64,000 nt of DNA from an uncultured Collinsella sp. (GTDB lineage: Bacteria; Actinomycetota; Coriobacteriia; Coriobacteriales; Coriobacteriaceae). Below, piece after piece: positions 49,765 through 59,002 of this stretch; the stretch's first letter is position 1, and each line of letters begins with the position of its first letter. The position numbers were made by a program, and so were the translations under genes. The notes beneath the pieces are model-generated. The model worked only from the letters and a program-made list of their open reading frames with translations. It was not told the origin of the DNA and did not search any database. The stretch lies in the NCBI GenBank assembly GCA_900768795.1, contig CAAGEH010000023.1, positions 1 to 64,000 of the forward strand, given 5' to 3'.

Positions 49765-52293
49765 ATGTCCAAGACGATAGGCACACCGTGGAAAAAACTG
49801 GGGCACGAGATCCCTGCAAGCGAACTTGCTGGCGTCGATCGGTATTGGCGTTGCGCAAACTACCTTTCCGTCGGTCAAATCTACCTGCGTTCAAATCCCC
49901 TGATGCGCAAAGATTATGCCGACCCAAAAACGGGCGAGACGCGTGATTTCTCTCGCGCAGACGTCAAGCATCGTCTTGTCGGACATTGGGGCACAACGCC
50001 GGGTGTCAACTTTTTGTTTGGACACGTCAACCGTCTGATTGCCGATCATGGTCAGAACACCGTTTTCCTCATGGGTCCGGGTCATGGTGGCCCTGCCGGC
50101 ACGGCTCAGTCGTTGCTCGATGGAACGTATCGCGAGATTCGCCCCGATATCACTAACGATGAGGCGGGGTTGCAGAAGTTCTTCCGTCAGTTCTCCTATC
50201 CCGGCGGTATTCCGAGCCACTTTGCGCCCGAGACGCCCGGTTCCATTCACGAGGGCGGCGAGCTCGGTTATACCCTCAGCCACGCATACGGTGCTGTTAT
50301 GGACAACCCGAGTCTGTTGGCCGTCGCCGTTGTGGGCGATGGTGAGTCCGAGACGGGTCCGCTTGCGACTTCCTGGCAGTCCAACAAGCTTGTTAACCCG
50401 GCAACCGATGGCATCGTCTTGCCTATTCTGCATCTCAACGGCTATAAAATTGCAAATCCGACCATTCTCGCCCGAATCTCGGATGAAGAGCTCACCAAAT
50501 TCTTCGAGGGCATGGGATACAAGCCGCATTTCTTCGTGGCGGGTTTTGATGACGAGTCACATGCGAGCATCCACGCCCGTTTTGCCGCACTGCTCGAGCA
50601 GGTATTCGATGAAATCTGCGGCATCAAGGCCAAAGCGGTCGCGCAGGCCGAGGCGGGGGAGTGCGTGACACGTCCGGCGTACCCGATGATTGTGTTCCGT
50701 ACGCCCAAGGGTTGGACGTGCCCCAAGCATATCGACGGTAAAAAGACCGAGGGCTCGTGGCGCGCGCATCAGGTGCCGTTGGCAAGCGCCAAAGATACGC
50801 ACGAGCATTTCCGCGTGCTGCGCAGCTGGTTGCAATCGTATAAACCCGAAGAGCTCTTTACTCCCGAGGGCGCCATTCGCCCCGAAGTGACTGCGTTTAT
50901 GCCCACGGGTGAGTTGCGCATCGGTGCCAACCCCAATGCCAACGGAGGCAAGATCCGTCGCGAGCTCATTTTGCCCGACATCCACAAGCACGAAGTCCCC
51001 GTTGCGGAAAAGGGGCATGGGTGGGGCGCCACCGAGGCCGCGCGCGTATTCGGCGCCTATACTGCCGACGTGCTCGCCGGAAACATGGACGACTTCCGCA
51101 TCTTCGGCCCAGATGAGACGGCGTCCAATCGTCTGCAGGCTGCATACGACGTGACAAAAAAACAATGGGATGCCGGCTATTATGCAGACGCGGATAACGA
51201 TGAGCTGCTTGCGGGCACGGGCAAGGTAATCGAGCAACTTTCCGAGCACCAGTGCGAAGGGTTTCTCGAGGGCTACGTGCTCACCGGGCGTTCGGGTGTG
51301 TGGAGTTCGTACGAGAGCTTTATCCATGTGGTCGATTCGATGATCAACCAGCACTGCAAATGGCTCGAGGCTACTGTGCGAGAGATTCCGTGGCGCGCGC
51401 CTATCAGCGGTCTCAACATCTTGCTGTCGAGTCATGTGTGGCGTCAGGACCACAACGGCTTCTCGCATCAGGATCCCGGCTTTATCGATTTGCTCCTCAA
51501 CAAGGCAAACGAGACGCATGTCGTCAATGCATATTATCCGGCGGACGCGAATATGGCGCTTGCCGTTGCCGAGCGCTGCTACCAGTCGACCAACTGCGTG
51601 AACGCCATTTTCTGTGGCAAGCAGCCGGCTCCGACGTTCCAGACGGTGGACGAGGCGCGCGCTGAGCTTGCCGCAGGAGCCGCCGCCTGGGATTGGGCAT
51701 CGACTGCCGGCTCGCTTGAGGATGCCGACCTCGTAATCGGTACCTGCGGTGATGTTCCTACGCTTGAGGCGCTTGCCGCAACGGACATGCTTCGTTCGCT
51801 CGGTATCAAGGTCCGGTTCGTCAACGTGGTTGACCTGCTCAAAATTCAGAACGCAAGCGAGAACGACCAGGCGATAAGCGATGCGCGCTGGTGCGAGCTT
51901 TTTGGGGCGGGCGAGAAGCCCGTGCTCTTTGCATTCCATGCCTACGCGGGTACGATTCGCCGTTTGATCTGGGACCGTCCCGGTCACGATGCGTTCCGTG
52001 TGCATGGCTACGAGGAAAAGGGCTCCACGACTACCCCGTTCGACATGCTGCGTCTCAACAACATGGATCGTTGGGCGCTCGCTGCCGATGCGCTGCGCCT
52101 GCTCGATGCTGAGAAGTTTGCGGCAAAGATCGAAGAGTGGGAGCGTTTTCGCGACGACGCCTTTGAATTTGCTGTCGAGGAGGGCTATGACCATCCGGCG
52201 TTTACCGATTGGGTTTGGCCCGATGCCGCGGCGGCAACTGCGGAGGATGGCGCGCTGAGCGCAACACAGATGACGGCGGGGGATAACGAATAA
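49765..52293 (+). CDS. xfp: Xylulose-5-phosphate/fructose-6-phosphate phosphoketolase
   Basis: This 842-residue thiamine-diphosphate enzyme cleaves xylulose 5-phosphate (and often fructose 6-phosphate) to acetyl phosphate plus a shorter sugar phosphate. It shows HWGTTPGVNFLFGH, MGPGHGGPA, EGGELGYTLSHAYGAVMDNP, VVGDGESETGPLA, LHLNGYKIANPT, and SHVWRQDHNGFSHQDPG. The full length and these motifs point to an active enzyme. AGGGAGA precedes ATG 49765 and a strong terminator follows, so it is transcribed alone, under a palindromic operator. It links pentose or fructose use to acetate and ATP formation. Confidence 0.97.
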   Translation: MSKTIGTPWKKLGHEIPASELAGVDRYWRCANYLSVGQIYLRSNPLMRKDYADPKTGETRDFSRADVKHRLVGHWGTTPGVNFLFGHVNRLIADHGQNTVFLMGPGHGGPAGTAQSLLDGTYREIRPDITNDEAGLQKFFRQFSYPGGIPSHFAPETPGSIHEGGELGYTLSHAYGAVMDNPSLLAVAVVGDGESETGPLATSWQSNKLVNPATDGIVLPILHLNGYKIANPTILARISDEELTKFFEGMGYKPHFFVAGFDDESHASIHARFAALLEQVFDEICGIKAKAVAQAEAGECVTRPAYPMIVFRTPKGWTCPKHIDGKKTEGSWRAHQVPLASAKDTHEHFRVLRSWLQSYKPEELFTPEGAIRPEVTAFMPTGELRIGANPNANGGKIRRELILPDIHKHEVPVAEKGHGWGATEAARVFGAYTADVLAGNMDDFRIFGPDETASNRLQAAYDVTKKQWDAGYYADADNDELLAGTGKVIEQLSEHQCEGFLEGYVLTGRSGVWSSYESFIHVVDSMINQHCKWLEATVREIPWRAPISGLNILLSSHVWRQDHNGFSHQDPGFIDLLLNKANETHVVNAYYPADANMALAVAERCYQSTNCVNAIFCGKQPAPTFQTVDEARAELAAGAAAWDWASTAGSLEDADLVIGTCGDVPTLEALAATDMLRSLGIKVRFVNVVDLLKIQNASENDQAISDARWCELFGAGEKPVLFAFHAYAGTIRRLIWDRPGHDAFRVHGYEEKGSTTTPFDMLRLNNMDRWALAADALRLLDAEKFAAKIEEWERFRDDAFEFAVEEGYDHPAFTDWVWPDAAAATAEDGALSATQMTAGDNE

Positions 52294-52319
52294 CGTATCT
52301 GTCGATACCGTTTGGAGAG

Positions 52320-52356
52320 CGCGAGTGGGGATACCCCCGCTCGCGTTTTTCTGTTT
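52320..52356 (+). terminator. Terminator of xfp
   Basis: Stem CGCGAGTGGGG/CCCCGCTCGCG with a short loop and TTTTTCTGTTTTT tail. Confidence 0.92.
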
Positions 52357-52429
52357 TTGTCGTTGCGATACGTCACGATGTTCGAAAAGGTTCATGCCTT
52401 CTCCGAAGTATGGGGGAGAGGTCGCACGT

Positions 52430-52774
52430 ATGGAAGATAACGACTGCACATACGGTGAAGATACAGGGGCGCTGCCGGGCGGCACATTCACCTCGTGGGC
52501 CGAGGATAAAGTGTTTGCCTGGTCCGACAGCCCAACGCAGGCACGCTTCGCCTCCGATCTGCTCTGCGTAGCCGTGATCATGGCGACGGCGACGCTCGTG
52601 GGCTTCGCCTTCTTGCCGTTTGGCATGGAAACGTGCGTCGTCATCATTTGTTCTTCACGCTTTGCAGTAATCTACAGGATATGCGGGCACGAAGTGTTAT
52701 CGTTTGCCCCGCTTTCGGCCGTATCCGCCCCGTGCGGGTACGGCCTTTTTGTTTCAATATGTCGAGGGGTCTAA
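52430..52774 (+). CDS. Doubtful small ORF, possible gene remnant
   Basis: A 114-residue frame with a good ribosome-binding site (GGGGGAGAGG, eight bases before ATG 52430). It begins MEDNDCTYGEDTG and has a possible membrane helix (about 45-60). A clear terminator (52717-52754) lies inside its last third, which would be unusual for an intact gene. It may be a decayed or frameshifted gene, or chance. I recognise no family. It lies in the 578-base gap between xfp and the AEC transporter gene. Confidence 0.3.
   Translation: MEDNDCTYGEDTGALPGGTFTSWAEDKVFAWSDSPTQARFASDLLCVAVIMATATLVGFAFLPFGMETCVVIICSSRFAVIYRICGHEVLSFAPLSAVSAPCGYGLFVSICRGV
52717..52754 (+). terminator. Strong terminator in the xfp-AEC gap
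   Basis: Stem GGCCGTATCCGC/GCGGGTACGGCC followed by TTTTTGTTT. It ends a transcript that starts somewhere after 52356, either the doubtful small ORF or an unrecognised small RNA. Confidence 0.88.
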
Positions 52775-52871
52775 CACTGGCGCCCGCACAGGGCTATCGT
52801 CTTGCTGCTCACTATCGTGCATTCGATATATAAGAGATATACGACGAGAAGGAAAAGACGGCGCTTGCACA

Positions 52872-53804
52872 ATGAGTTTTGGTCACGTAGCCATTGAGAT
52901 GATCACGGTTTCATTGCCGATTTTGCTGGGATGGGTGGTTTCAAAACTCGGTCTCATGAGCGAGACGTTTGAGCGCGAGCTATCCGGTCTCGTTCTCAAC
53001 GTCGCACTTCCCGCATTGGTTTTGTCGTCGGTATTCGGCGCCTCAAAACTTCCAAGTTGGGGAGAGCTCGCCCAGGTATTTTTCGGCATGATGGCGTTTT
53101 TCGTGCTTGCGTTCATCATCGCGTGCATCGTCTGCGTGCTCATTCGTGCGCCAAAGGATGCCGAGGGCTGTTATCGATTTATCGTCACCTTTGGTAACTG
53201 CGGTTTTATCGGATTCCCCGTCATCACTGCGATCCTCGGCAAGGGTGCGCTGCTGTATGCGGCGATCGGCCTCATCCCCTCCAATCTCTTTATCTTTACA
53301 CTCGGTATCATTCTGTTTCGCGGAACCGAGGGCGGCTGGCGCACGATCTGCCGCAACGTGATCGCCTGTTTCAAGATGCCTACGCTTATCGCGAGTCTGC
53401 TGGTTATCGTCTGCATGCTTACCCATCTGACCGACTGGGGTTTTGTGGGCGACTCCATTGAACTCGTGGGGCAGATGACCACGCCGTCCGCACTTTTGCT
53501 CATGGGCGCGTCGATTGCGCATTACAGCCCGCTCTCCATGCTCACCAACTGGCGCGCGTATGTTGCGGCGGCGGGCAGGCTCGTAATCGTGCCGCTTGCC
53601 GGCATGCTGATGCTGCGTGCGTTCGGGGTGGCGCCGGGAATCGTCTCTGTGCTTGTGCTCGAAAGCGCGATGCCCGTAGCGAGCAACGGCACGCTCTATG
53701 CCATCCAGTACGGTGCCGACACACAGCCGATGATGCAGGGAACGTTTATCTCGATTTTGGCGAGTATTTTGACCATTCCGCTCGTGATGATGTTCGCGGC
53801 GTAG
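52872..53804 (+). CDS. AEC family transporter
   Basis: A 310-residue membrane protein of the auxin-efflux-carrier/malonate permease family, with about ten hydrophobic segments. LPILLGWVVSKLGLMSE begins the first bundle; FGNCGFIGFPVITAILG and ESAMPVASNGTLYAIQYG are the crossed-helix motifs. Substrates in bacteria are mostly organic acids. The ATG at 52872 is the only start near the family N-terminus, but AAGGA lies about 16 bases upstream, so the ribosome-binding site is poor. TTGCTG (52802) with GATATA (52825) may be its promoter. Confidence 0.87.
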   Translation: MSFGHVAIEMITVSLPILLGWVVSKLGLMSETFERELSGLVLNVALPALVLSSVFGASKLPSWGELAQVFFGMMAFFVLAFIIACIVCVLIRAPKDAEGCYRFIVTFGNCGFIGFPVITAILGKGALLYAAIGLIPSNLFIFTLGIILFRGTEGGWRTICRNVIACFKMPTLIASLLVIVCMLTHLTDWGFVGDSIELVGQMTTPSALLLMGASIAHYSPLSMLTNWRAYVAAAGRLVIVPLAGMLMLRAFGVAPGIVSVLVLESAMPVASNGTLYAIQYGADTQPMMQGTFISILASILTIPLVMMFAA

Positions 53805-54004
53805 GGCGAGAAGCGAAGCGGCCATGTTTTTGTCTTGCGCGCTTTGGATCTGCCGTCACAGATGCTCGCAGCAAGTCGTTCATCGCTCTTTTCTGCGCGG
53901 AATTACCGGCTGCCGTTTTCCTTTCTGACACAACCGAATCATGTTCTTGCAAAGGCTTCACGAACGTTATCCCCGCAAGCACTCTAGTATGCTAAAGTAC
54001 CAAA

Positions 54005-54034
54005 GAACCGGTTGAGATAGACCGGTTCATTTGT
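54005..54034 (+). promoter_or_regulatory. Hairpin upstream of the his operon, possible attenuator
   Basis: GAACCGGT (54005-54012) pairs perfectly with ACCGGTTC (54021-54028), followed by ATTTGTT. A TATGCT -10-like box lies just upstream (53988), so the hairpin would sit at the very start of the his transcript. No His-codon leader peptide is seen. Confidence 0.5.
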
Positions 54035-54061
54035 TCGGCTATGAAAGGGGCATCGGAAGCT

Positions 54062-55780
54062 ATGACGGCCACACCGTGGGGATTTCGGGACATTCTGCCC
54101 GAGGAGGCTCAGGCGCGCGAGGAGATCGCGCTGACGGTGAAGGGCTGCTTTAAGGAGCACCATTATCTTCCGGTCGAGACTCCGATTCTCGAGGATAAGG
54201 GTTCGCTCGAAGAGGGCGGTCGCATCGCGGACACGCCGTTCAAGCTGTTCGATGATGACGGCCGCTTGCTGGTCGTGCGCCCCGACAACACGCTTCCCAT
54301 CGTACGCCTGGTTTCGAGCCGTATGCGCGCTGCCGATTTTCCGTTGCGGCTGCGCTACGAGGCCCCCGTTGTTCGCGAGCGTCAGCGCGGGGCGGGCGGG
54401 TCGCGTCAGTTCACGCAGCTCGGTTTCGAGCTGATCGGCGAGGGAGACACCGCAGGCGATGTGGAAATCGTTTCGCTTGTGGCGGAATCCATGCGCAAAC
54501 TCGGGCTTTCTGGGGCAAAGATCGTTTGCGGCAGCGTTCGTCCGTTTAAAGCGCTGCTTGCAACCTGCGAGGACAGGGCCCTTGCGGCCGACGCGCTCAA
54601 ACTTGTGCACGCAAACGATTTTGTGGATCTTGACGACCGCGTGGCGGCGAGCGAAGTCTCGGACGCGCTCAAAACCGCCATCTGCGAGCTTCCGCGTCTT
54701 GCGGGCGGCGCCGAAGTGCTCGATCGCGTAGACGAGCTTGCTGCCGCGGCGGGCGTTTCGATTCCCGTCACCCATGAGCTGCGCACGCTCGTTGCGGGGC
54801 TTTCCGATGAAGATGCCGCTGAACTCTCGTTCGATTTCTCCATCATGAATTCGTTCGACTATTACACGGGGCTTGTATTCAAAGCGTATGCGGGCGGCTT
54901 GCCCGATCCGGTCGGCTCCGGCGGTCGCTACGATTCGATTTTCACCGGTGTGTTCGGCAACGGGCTCGAGGTGCCGGCCGCCGGCTTTGCGTTTTCGCTT
55001 GAACGTCTGGAAGCGGCGCAGGCTTGCGCCGATGGCGCGGATGGGGCGGATGCCGATGCGGTCCAGAACTCAACGGTCGATGCGCCTCTGCGTATCGCCG
55101 TGCCCAAAGGCTCGCTCAAGGCCGATACGCTCAAGGTGCTCGATGCCGCCGACATCGAGTGCTCCGAGCTTGCCGATCCTGGCCGTCATCTTATCGTGCG
55201 CGGTCACGATACACACGAGGGGGCAGACGGCATCGGCGACATCGAGTTCATCATCGTGCGCCCGAGCGATGCGCCCGCGTTCGTGGGCTGCGGCGGTGCC
55301 GACTGTGGCATCTGCGGTCGCGACTCGCTCATCGAGGCGGACCTCAACCTTTTGCAACTTGTCGACCTCGGCTACGGTGCCTGCAGGTTTATAGAGGCGG
55401 AGCCGGCGTGGCGCGCAGGCGAGGCCGAGCGCAATTATGCTCGTCATGGCTCGCTGCGCGTTGCGACCAAGTACCCGCGCATCGCGAGCGCTTGGTATGC
55501 AAGCCGTGGGGTCAATGCCGAGATCGTGTCGTTGCACGGCAATATCGAGCTCGGTCCGATTGTCGGCATGACCGACCGCATCGTTGACATTACGGCGACG
55601 GGCGCGACGCTGCGCGAGAACGATTTGGTTATTACAGGCGAAATCATGGAATGCGCTGCGCGGTTCTTTGTCAACCCGGGCGCGGCACGTCTCAACGCAC
55701 GCGTTCGCATGCTTGCCGAGCGTCTTGCCGATGCGGTAAAGGACCTGCATTTCGATCCGGTTGCAGGGTCAGCGCAGTAA
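54062..55780 (+). CDS. hisZG: HisZ-HisG fusion, ATP phosphoribosyltransferase
   Basis: A 572-residue protein joins the regulatory and catalytic subunits of the first step of histidine synthesis (ATP + PRPP to phosphoribosyl-ATP). Residues 1 to about 320 are HisZ, a histidyl-tRNA-synthetase-like domain (TPWGFRDILPEEA, VRPDNTLPIVRL, RYEAPVVRER, SGGRYDSIF). An Ala/Asp/Gly-rich linker (321-341) leads to short-form HisG (342-565): RIAVPKGSLKADTL, GGADCGICGRDSLIE, LRVATKYPRIA and the PRPP loop DITATGATLREN (509-520). HisZ and HisG are normally separate and assemble as a hetero-octamer. ATG 54062 fits the HisZ N-terminus. First gene of the his operon. Confidence 0.95.
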   Translation: MTATPWGFRDILPEEAQAREEIALTVKGCFKEHHYLPVETPILEDKGSLEEGGRIADTPFKLFDDDGRLLVVRPDNTLPIVRLVSSRMRAADFPLRLRYEAPVVRERQRGAGGSRQFTQLGFELIGEGDTAGDVEIVSLVAESMRKLGLSGAKIVCGSVRPFKALLATCEDRALAADALKLVHANDFVDLDDRVAASEVSDALKTAICELPRLAGGAEVLDRVDELAAAAGVSIPVTHELRTLVAGLSDEDAAELSFDFSIMNSFDYYTGLVFKAYAGGLPDPVGSGGRYDSIFTGVFGNGLEVPAAGFAFSLERLEAAQACADGADGADADAVQNSTVDAPLRIAVPKGSLKADTLKVLDAADIECSELADPGRHLIVRGHDTHEGADGIGDIEFIIVRPSDAPAFVGCGGADCGICGRDSLIEADLNLLQLVDLGYGACRFIEAEPAWRAGEAERNYARHGSLRVATKYPRIASAWYASRGVNAEIVSLHGNIELGPIVGMTDRIVDITATGATLRENDLVITGEIMECAARFFVNPGAARLNARVRMLAERLADAVKDLHFDPVAGSAQ

Positions 55781-55846
55781 GCGCCGATCCGCTTCCAACC
55801 CAAACGATTATTTGAAACGCCCATGACCTGAAAAGGGGATTTGGAT

Positions 55847-57247
55847 ATGAAGACCATCAAGCTTGAGGCAGGAGAACTGCTTAAGGTAGACCAGCTTAAC
55901 CGTAAGGGCGTGCTGCCCGAAAACATCGTGGATGCCGCCAAAGAGATCGTGGCAAACGTGCGCGCCAACGGCGATTCCGCCGTACGTGACTATTGCAGCC
56001 GTTTCGACGGCGTCGATCTCGAGAGTTTCCGTCTCCCGCAGGAGAAAATCGACAACGCGCTCGAGGGTCTCGACCCGACGTTTGTTGCCGCACTCGAGAA
56101 GGCAGCCAGGCAGATTCGCGAGTTTCACCAGCGCGAAGTCGAACAGAGCTGGTTCACCACGCGCGCGGATGGCACCATGCTCGGCGTGAAGGTCACTCCG
56201 CTTGCGGCTGCCGGCATCTACGTGCCGGGCGGTCGCGCGCAGTACCCTTCTACGGTGCTTATGAACGCGATCCCCGCCAAGGTCGCTGGCGTCAAGCGCG
56301 TAGTCATGGTCACCCCGCCACAAAAGGATGGTCTGATCAGCCCCTATACGCTCGCTGCTGCAAAGGTCGGCGGTGTGGACGAGATCTATATGGTGGGCGG
56401 CGCACAGGCGGTGGCGGCGCTTGCCTATGGTACCGAGTCTATCCCTAAGGTCGATAAGATCACTGGTCCAGGCAATGCGTTTGTCGCCGCTGCCAAGCAA
56501 GTCGTCTCGGGCGATATCGGCATCGATATGATTGCCGGCCCTTCCGAGGTCTGCGTGCTTGCCGACGCAACGGCAAACCCCATGGTCGTTGCCGCCGATT
56601 TGATGGCGCAGGCGGAGCACGATCCGCTCGCCGCCTGCTATCTCGTGACCTGCGACCCTGAATTCGCCTCCGAGGTCGAGGCAGGCATCGATACGCTTGT
56701 CGCCCAGTCTCCGCGTGCCGACATCACGCGCGCGTCGCTCGATAACGAGGGCACGATCGTTATCGCTTCCGATATGGCGGCGGCCGTCGAGGCGGTGAAT
56801 ACCGTGGCGCCCGAGCACCTGGAGCTGCACTGCAAAGACGCCATGGGGCTGCTCGGCGGTATCCGCAACGCGGGCGCCATTTTCGTGGGCGCCTGGAGCT
56901 CGGAACCCCTGGGAGACTATGTTGCCGGTCCCAACCACACGCTGCCCACGGGCGGCACCGCAATGTTCAGCAATCCGCTTTCGGTTGAGGAGTTCGTCAA
57001 GCGCTCGAGCGTGATCTGCTATACACCCGAGGGGCTGTTGACGGACGCGCCCGCCACGCAGCGCCTGGCGGAGGCGGAGGGCCTCTGGTCGCACGCGCTC
57101 TCCGCGGCGCTTCGTCGCCGCATGCTTGAACAGGGGGAGGATTCCGTCACGCGCGACGCGTTGGCTGCCGCAGACCTTACGCAGGTCGCATGGCCGGGCG
57201 ATGACGAGGCGACGGTCGCGCAGGGTGCCGCGCGCGAGGAGAACTAG
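55847..57247 (+). CDS. hisD: Histidinol dehydrogenase
   Basis: This 466-residue zinc enzyme performs the last two oxidations, histidinol to histidine. It shows IYVPGGRAQYPSTVLMNAIP, MVGGAQAVAALAYG, the DKITGPGNAFVAAAKQ stretch, and zinc/catalytic residues in AEHDP, APEHLEL and GPNHTLPTGGTA. AAGGGGAT precedes ATG 55847. The C-terminus is longer than usual by some 30 residues. hisC begins one base after its stop. Confidence 0.97.
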   Translation: MKTIKLEAGELLKVDQLNRKGVLPENIVDAAKEIVANVRANGDSAVRDYCSRFDGVDLESFRLPQEKIDNALEGLDPTFVAALEKAARQIREFHQREVEQSWFTTRADGTMLGVKVTPLAAAGIYVPGGRAQYPSTVLMNAIPAKVAGVKRVVMVTPPQKDGLISPYTLAAAKVGGVDEIYMVGGAQAVAALAYGTESIPKVDKITGPGNAFVAAAKQVVSGDIGIDMIAGPSEVCVLADATANPMVVAADLMAQAEHDPLAACYLVTCDPEFASEVEAGIDTLVAQSPRADITRASLDNEGTIVIASDMAAAVEAVNTVAPEHLELHCKDAMGLLGGIRNAGAIFVGAWSSEPLGDYVAGPNHTLPTGGTAMFSNPLSVEEFVKRSSVICYTPEGLLTDAPATQRLAEAEGLWSHALSAALRRRMLEQGEDSVTRDALAAADLTQVAWPGDDEATVAQGAAREEN

Positions 57248-57248
57248 C

Positions 57249-58364
57249 ATGGCGGAGCTTTCTGATACCATGAAGCAGCTCGTACAGCCGTATCTGGCAA
57301 GTATCGAGCCGTACGACCCCAATTTCACGCCTACGCGCATCAACTTGTCGGCGAACGAGAACACCTATCCGGTTCCCGCGGGCGTACGCGAGGCGGTTGA
57401 CGCCGCGCTTGCGGCGACGCCGCTCAACCGGTATCCCGACCCCATGTCCAATGACCTGCGCGATGAGCTCGCCCGCTGGCATGGCGTGCCGCGCGAGATG
57501 GTCTGCGTGGGAAACGGTGGAGATGGGCTGCTCTATAACTTTTTGCTCGCGTTTGGCGGAAAGGGACGCACGCTTCTCAATTGCCCGCCGTGCTTTAGCG
57601 AGTACGCGTTTTTCGCATCGCTTTGCCAGACCGAGGTGCGCGATGTGTGGCGCGACCCCGCGACGTTCGAACTCGATCAAGATGCCGTGCTCGCGGCTGC
57701 GCCTGCGTGCCAGCTCGCTATCGTGACCTCTCCCAATAACCCTACGGGCGATATCGCACCGCTCGACTTTGTGGAGAAGCTCGCCGATGTTTGCTCCGGT
57801 ATGGTGATGATCGATGAGGCATATGTCGAGTTTGCCGACGATTCATTTGGAGCCAAAACAACCGCCCAGGGGCTGATTGAGTCTCATCCCAACCTGGTGA
57901 TCCTGCATACGCTATCCAAGGCTTTTGGAGCTGCCGGCACGCGTTGCGGCTATGTGATCGCAAATCCCGAGGTCATCGACGTGTTCGCCGCGATTCGCCA
58001 GATTTATTCGGTGAATGTCTTAACGCAGGCTGCGGCACTCGCCGCCGTCACTGCGCGCGATGCGTACGCACCCACGGTCGCAAAGATCGCATCCGAGCGC
58101 GAGCGGGTCATGGCGGCGCTCAAGGCGCTTGCGGCAGAAGGGCTTCCCGTTGAGGTCTGGCCGAGTAGCGCAAACTTCCTGCTCGTCCGTGTTGCAAATG
58201 CGAGCCGCGTCCGCGAGCGCTTGCGTGACGAGTACTCTATTCTCGTGCGTGATTTTAGCTACGCGCCGGGGCTTTCCGATTGCCTGCGCATCACCGTGGG
58301 CACACCGGAGGAGAACGACGCGGTTCTTGAAGCGCTTGCCGCGCTTGTCAAGGAGGAGATGTAG
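57249..58364 (+). CDS. hisC: Histidinol-phosphate aminotransferase
   Basis: This 371-residue PLP enzyme converts imidazole acetol phosphate to histidinol phosphate. It shows NLSANENTYPVP, GNGGDGLLYNF, SPNNPTGDI, DEAYVEFADD and the Schiff-base Lys in TLSKAFGAAGTRCGY. GAGGAG lies before ATG 57249. hisB starts on the base after its stop codon. Confidence 0.95.
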   Translation: MAELSDTMKQLVQPYLASIEPYDPNFTPTRINLSANENTYPVPAGVREAVDAALAATPLNRYPDPMSNDLRDELARWHGVPREMVCVGNGGDGLLYNFLLAFGGKGRTLLNCPPCFSEYAFFASLCQTEVRDVWRDPATFELDQDAVLAAAPACQLAIVTSPNNPTGDIAPLDFVEKLADVCSGMVMIDEAYVEFADDSFGAKTTAQGLIESHPNLVILHTLSKAFGAAGTRCGYVIANPEVIDVFAAIRQIYSVNVLTQAAALAAVTARDAYAPTVAKIASERERVMAALKALAAEGLPVEVWPSSANFLLVRVANASRVRERLRDEYSILVRDFSYAPGLSDCLRITVGTPEENDAVLEALAALVKEEM

Positions 58365-58952
58365 ATGACCCGTACAGCCGAGGTGACCCGTAAGACGGGG
58401 GAGACCGATATCACGATCAAGCTCGACTTGGATGGTTCGGGTACCTGCGATATCGCAACCGGCGTGCCGTTCTTCGACCATATGCTCAACGCATTTGGGC
58501 GTCATGGTCTGTTTGATCTGACGGTCCATGCCGCAGGCGATGTCGAGGTCGATGCGCATCATACCGTTGAGGATACGGGCATCGTGCTGGGCGAGGCTTT
58601 TGCCCACGCGCTGGGAAACAAAGCGGGTATCACGCGCTTTGCCTCTGAGATGATTCCGATGGACGAGACGCTTGTCATGGCCGCCGTCGATATTTCCGGC
58701 CGTGGCCAGGCGTATTGCGACCTGCCCGTTCCCACCGAGCGCGTGGGCAGCTTCGATACGGAGCTTGCAGTCGAGTTTTTCTACGCGTTTGCGCGCGATG
58801 CCAAGCTCACGCTACATGTTCGTGAGCTTGCGGGCGAGAACAGTCATCACATTATCGAGGCTGCGTTCAAGGCGGTCGGCCGCGCTATGCGCCACGCCTG
58901 CGAGATGGATCCGCGCGTGCACGGTATTCCGAGTACAAAGGGCTCGCTGTAG
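58365..58952 (+). CDS. hisB: Imidazoleglycerol-phosphate dehydratase
   Basis: This 195-residue monofunctional enzyme forms imidazole acetol phosphate. The two manganese-binding repeats are visible: FFDHMLNAFGRHG and DVEVDAHHTVEDTGI, then SHHIIEAAFKAVGRAM near the C-terminus. There is no phosphatase domain, so the phosphatase step falls to the PHP-type gene at the end of the cluster. AGGAGGAG lies before the ATG, inside hisC. Confidence 0.97.
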   Translation: MTRTAEVTRKTGETDITIKLDLDGSGTCDIATGVPFFDHMLNAFGRHGLFDLTVHAAGDVEVDAHHTVEDTGIVLGEAFAHALGNKAGITRFASEMIPMDETLVMAAVDISGRGQAYCDLPVPTERVGSFDTELAVEFFYAFARDAKLTLHVRELAGENSHHIIEAAFKAVGRAMRHACEMDPRVHGIPSTKGSL

Positions 58953-59002
58953 TTTCGCCAAGTGCCCGCCATCGATGTGCGGGACGAGAAAGGAGGAGGC
59001 GC

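Noticed and set aside
50557..52647. A 696-residue open frame on the minus strand opposite xfp
   Set aside because: Antisense shadow of the phosphoketolase codon pattern; no motif and no plausible start signal.
55808..57364. A 518-residue open frame on the minus strand opposite hisD
   Set aside because: Shadow frame opposite a clear HisD; composition typical of antisense GC-rich coding DNA.
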